Of a stretch of 64,000 nt of DNA, positions 60,892 through 64,000 are shown one piece after another. How positions within the stretch are numbered: position 1 is the first letter of the stretch; every line of letters begins with the position of its first letter. The notes beneath the pieces were generated by a model. The model searched no databases and was not told the origin of the DNA. It saw only the letters and a program-made list of their open reading frames with translations. The stretch comes from Pseudomonas cavernicola (lineage in GTDB: Bacteria; Pseudomonadota; Gammaproteobacteria; Pseudomonadales; Pseudomonadaceae): the NCBI RefSeq assembly GCF_003596405.1, contig NZ_QYUR01000003.1:1-64000 (forward strand). Reading direction: 5' to 3'. The position numbers were made by a program, and so were the translations under genes.

Positions 60892-60908
60892 TAACGTTTT
60901 TACACAGC
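60892..60908. repeat. IS1182-like terminal inverted repeat (right)
   Basis: ACGTTTTTACACAGCCT, 50 bases upstream of the transposase start, is the expected outer end of the IS1182 element. The inverted partner is not at the other side of the transposase (59.3-59.4 kb) but 4.5 kb away at 56434-56450. Confidence 0.75.
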
Positions 60909-60964
60909 CTGGGCCAAAAGCAGACAATCACAAGGCCCACGTCACTTTCGAGACTCTTCGCTAA

Positions 60965-61623
60965 TCAACCACCTAGCGCGATGATTGCGGACATCAGCGC
61001 AGTACCGACAAGCGCCATTGCCGCCCCGCTACCCCAGGCATTGCCACCGGAATGGCGAGCCAGTATCCAGCCAGCGGCAAACAGCACTCCCAACGCCACT
61101 AGGTTGGAGGTGCGGATCGCCAAAGCTGTCTCGTTCAGCAGCAGGAATGGGATGACAATCGGAAAGGTTGCCAGCACGACCAACAGGAAAGTGCCAAGGG
61201 CCCCCATGAGGTCATCCAGGCCCAGTCGCGAGCGAACTGGCACGCCGGAGTCAAGTAAGCGACGACGTAGCATCTCCAACCCATCGGTGCCCGCCACAGC
61301 CGCAATGCGCGGTGGAAGAACATCGGCGATCAGGGCCTGGCCTTCCTCTGAACCTGCACCGTCTTGCAACCGGATCAGCAGGGTTCGGTTGCGAGTACGA
61401 TCTGTCCACGTACGTAGTAGATACATAACAGCATCGGCCAGCCCCCAGGCCAGGTTGCAGCCAAAGGCCGCGATCAACATTGTTCGCGCTTCCTCGCGGC
61501 CGTCCGTGGCCACGCTCAGTGCCCCCACGAAGTCATCGCCTTGAGCAGCCCGAAAATCACTTCGGTAACGCGGTCGACGGGGTCGAAAATCCGCCTCCGT
61601 CTCTCCTCACTGGACCTATCCAT
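60965..61623 (-). pseudogene. VIT/CCC1-like membrane protein, frameshifted paralogue
   Basis: The start at 61623 encodes RRIFDPVDRVTEVIFGLLKA, then one T is missing near 61530 (ACTTCG for the expected ACTTTCG). The next frame continues GALSVATDGREEARTMLIAA to the normal end. It is clearly paralogous to 42224-42886 (CNLAWGLADAV, GALGTFLLVVLATFPIVIPF). One indel in a T-run separates an otherwise intact gene, so the reading frame should be confirmed. Confidence 0.8.
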
Positions 61624-61779
61624 TGCGCCCTCCTTCAATCCCGTTGTGAGCCGACTCCTCAATCAGCAGACGCCCACTGTTTCTGGATCCGGATCATTAG
61701 CCCCGCCTGCGGATGCTCCCGCCCCACTGTTCGGAAAGCTCCAAACTTGACCTTCCGACAAGTGGAGGTCCTACCTTGA

Positions 61780-62068
61780 ATGCTCCCGCTACCTCAGCCC
61801 GGCAACCTTGGAACAAAGGGAAGCTCATTGGGCAAATAAATCCACTCCACCTAAAAGACATTTGGGCTATCAGAGCACGTCTAGAGCTGGCGAATAACGT
61901 CCGCAACCTAGCGCTGTTCGAACTCGCAATCGACAGCAAACTGCGAGCATGTGATCTGGTAAAGCTACAAGTTCGTGATATTGCCCATGGTGACCGGGTA
62001 TCCACGAGGGCTATCGTGCTACAGCAGAAGACGCAGCGACCGGTGCAGTTTGAGATCACCGAACAAAC
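61780..62068 (+). pseudogene. Tyrosine recombinase/integrase, truncated
   Basis: The start MNAPATSARQPWNKGKLIGQ and the segments LKDIWAIRARLELANNVRNL, IDSKLRACDLVKLQVRDIAH and QQKTQRPVQFEITEQT match the N-terminal half of a short (about 200-residue) tyrosine recombinase common in proteobacterial islands. The first catalytic Arg lies in SKLRACDL. The catalytic His-x-x-Arg and Tyr are missing because the gene is cut at about 62068 and joined to a CHAD fragment. Confidence 0.75.
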
Positions 62069-62246
62069 CACTCCCTCTGCCGGAGCAGGCGCCTAAGGCG
62101 CCGGAGGCCGATCCTTAGGTCATGAAGCGCTTCCCATCCGTCCCAGCCTCTAGGCGAGCACGAGCGTGGTAAAGACTGGTTTCTACTTCCAGCACCCGAG
62201 CCACCACAGTGTTTGCGAATGACACTGCAACCTCCCGGGTAGCCAT
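62069..62246 (-). pseudogene. CHAD-domain N-terminal remnant
   Basis: The start at 62246 gives NTVVARVLEVETSLYHARAR, matching the N-terminus of the intact CHAD protein at 27616-28389. A small deletion in GATGGGAAGCG shifts the frame at 62140. In the next frame EALHDLRIGLRRLRRLLRQR continues to about 62070, where the truncated recombinase begins on the other strand. The ATG lies two bases after the arcD stop, so the two may once have been co-translated. Confidence 0.75.
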
Positions 62247-62248
62247 GG

Positions 62249-63740
62249 TCAGAGGCTGAGGAAGCCGCTGTAAAGGCCGTACCCTGCGATCAGGGCGCCG
62301 ATCACCACCACCACGAAGATCACCTTCTCCACAGCCGTGAACACCGGCTGGCCCAGTTCGCGCTTGGCCTTGGCGAAGAGGATCGCCCCTGGTGCGTAAA
62401 GCAGTGCCGACAGGAGCAGGTATTGCACACCGGCGGCATACACCAGCCACAAGGCGTAGAACACAGCGATCAGCGCGATCACCAGGTCCTTGCTGCGTTC
62501 GCCGCTGTCCTGCTCGTAGGTCTCGCGACGGACGGCCAGGAGCAAGGCGTAGGCCGCGGACCAGAAGTACGGCACCAGGATCATCGAGGTCGCCAGGTAC
62601 AGCAGGCTGAGGTAGCTGGAGCTGTTGAACAGGGTGAGGATCAGAAACAGCTGGATCAGCCCGTTGGATAGCCACAGCACGTTGGCCGGCACCTTGTTGG
62701 TGTTCTCCTTGCGCAGGAACTCCGGCATGGTGTGAGCGCTGGCGCTGGCGCTGGCGAACAGGATTTCGGCGCAGAGTAAGGTCCAGGACAGCAACGCCCC
62801 AGCCAAGGAGACCATCAAACCGACGCTGATTAGCACCGCGCCCCAGTGGCCCACCACGTGCTCCAGCACACCGGCCATGGAAGGGTTCTTCAACCCGGCT
62901 AGCTGCGCCTGGGCCATGATCCCCTGGGACAGCACATTAACCAATACCAGCAACAGGAGCACGCCGACGAAGCCCACCACCGTAGCCCTGCCCACGTCGC
63001 TGCGCTTCTCGGCGCGAGCGGAGAAAATGCTCGCGCCCTCGATGCCGATGAACACCCAGACGGTGACCAGCATCATATTGCGCACTTGGTTCATCACCGT
63101 GCCAAGGTCGCTGTTGCCGGCGCCCCAGAAGTCGCTGGTGTAGACGTCCAGCTTGAAGACCACCCCGGCAATCACGACGAACAGCGCCAGCGGCACGATC
63201 TTGGCGATGGTGGTGATGGTGTTGATGAAGGTGGCCTCCTTGATCCCGCGCAGCACCAGGAAGTGCAGCAGCCAGAGCAGCACCGAGGCGCATACGATGG
63301 CTGGCAGCGTGTTGCCCTCACCGAGCAGGGGGAAGAAGTAGCCCAGGGTGCTGAACAGCAGCACCATGTAGCTGACGTTGCCGATCCTGCCGCTGAATCC
63401 AGTAGCCCCAGGCCGAGGAGAAGCCCATGTAATCGCCAAACCCAGCCTTGGCATAGGCATACAACCCGCCGTAGAGGGTTGGCTTGCGGTTGGCCAGGGT
63501 CTGGAACACGAACGCCAGCATCAGCATGCCGACCCCGGTGATCAGCCAGCCGATCAGGGTCGCGCCCGCACTGGCACTCGCGGCAATGTTCTGCGGCAAT
63601 GAGAAGATCCCGCCACCCACCATGGAGCCGACCACCAGAGCAATCAGCGCGCCGACCTTCAACTTGTCGCTGGACGCGGCAATCTGGGTTTCCTTGTGAG
63701 ACGGGGAGTCTTTGTCGATCTTGCTGACGGAGTCGACCAT
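62249..63740 (-). pseudogene. arcD: Arginine/ornithine antiporter ArcD, one frameshift
   Basis: This APC-family antiporter matches P. aeruginosa ArcD over its whole length, with [18 protein letters not shown] [40 protein letters not shown], then after the break [20 protein letters not shown] to the C-terminus. One extra base near 63400 (after WGYW) shifts the frame and removes three or four native codons at most. ArcD exchanges arginine for ornithine in the deiminase pathway. arcABC do not follow; a CHAD fragment does. It is either a fresh pseudogene or a sequencing error. Confidence 0.88.
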
Positions 63741-63926
63741 CTAATTCTCCTTGCCGAAACGGTATCGTTTGACCAAGTGGTCGGCCGCCAGGCAACGGTC
63801 GTAATGCACAGCCTGATCGTTCGAATGGCACTCACCACCGAACTGACTGCTCATGTGCTGCTGGGAGTTGCTTCGACGCAACCCTTGCCCCGCAGCCGGG
63901 CACTGCCATTCGAATCGCCGAGGACG
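63741..63926. other. Region upstream of arcD
   Basis: This 186-base region should hold the arcD promoter. No Anr box (TTGAT-N4-ATCAA) and no ArgR-like site was recognised. Confidence 0.4.
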
Positions 63927-64000
63927 CTAGGAATTGCGAAGCATGCGGAAATGCTCGGCGGCCCAGTGCTTCTGAATCTCCGGCGGAAGACGGTGGGGGG
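63927..64000 (-). CDS. Possible C-terminal end of an unidentified gene
   Basis: A minus-strand frame enters from the window edge and stops at 63927, reading LPPEIQKHWAAEHFRMLRNS. It looks coding but is too short to identify. Confidence 0.25.
   Translation of the reverse strand, partial: PHRLPPEIQKHWAAEHFRMLRNS

Overview
The window reads as a high-GC gammaproteobacterial chromosome, most likely Pseudomonas or a close relative. The support is an ArcD-type arginine/ornithine antiporter, an OprD-type porin remnant, a DUF5064-like protein, DUF1302/DUF1329 genes and many Pseudomonas-style REP hairpins. No rRNA and no intact tRNA were found.

Region 1 (1-22.5 kb) is a steroid-degradation locus. One minus-strand operon (22470 to 12441) encodes an HsaC/TesB-type extradiol dioxygenase, IpdA, IpdB, an enoyl-CoA hydratase, IpdC, EchA20, two paired acyl-CoA dehydrogenases, FadA6 and an SDR. 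This is most of the machinery for opening and dismantling steroid rings C and D. A second minus-strand operon (9840 to about 3930) encodes another acyl-CoA dehydrogenase pair, an IpdF-like SDR, a MaoC-like hydratase, a thiolase, a delta5-3-ketosteroid isomerase with its catalytic residues, and a SnoaL-like protein. The distal 3.85 kb of this operon is repeated as a near-perfect inverted copy at 1-3852, giving a 7.8-kb palindrome around a 75-bp spacer. The few differences are single-base indels at the arm ends, so a fold-back or assembly artefact must be excluded. A TPR protein gene lies between the operons.

Region 2 (22.7-27.1 kb) is a graveyard. It holds a 220-bp inverted-repeat element, the 3' part of a tRNA-Pro(GGG) gene (a probable attachment site), remnants of an OprD porin and a 3-hydroxybenzoate 6-hydroxylase, an IS3 transposase with two nonsense codons, and a damaged DUF3300/DUF2950 pair.

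Region 3 (27.1-47.4 kb) holds a two-TM potassium-channel-like protein, a CHAD protein, and an amino-acid decarboxylation set (ornithine decarboxylase, arginine/lysine decarboxylase, PotE-like antiporter, periplasmic binding protein). A MalT-type LuxR regulator, DUF1329/DUF1302 envelope genes, a PPK2-SulP-VIT-like operon and a YiaW/YiaV pair follow.

Region 4 (47.4-57.4 kb) has an organosulfur theme. It contains a truncated DszB-like protein, a truncated persulfide-dioxygenase-like protein, a YeiH sulfite exporter, a GFA protein, an MFS transporter, a two-component flavin reductase and SsuD-like monooxygenase with a divergent LysR regulator, a MATE transporter, and TauE plus YedE-like membrane proteins.

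Region 5 (57.4-64 kb) is a second decayed mosaic. It has remnants of two IS3 elements, a frameshifted IS1182, broken second copies of the channel, VIT-like and CHAD genes, and a truncated tyrosine recombinase. It ends with an arcD gene carrying one frameshift.
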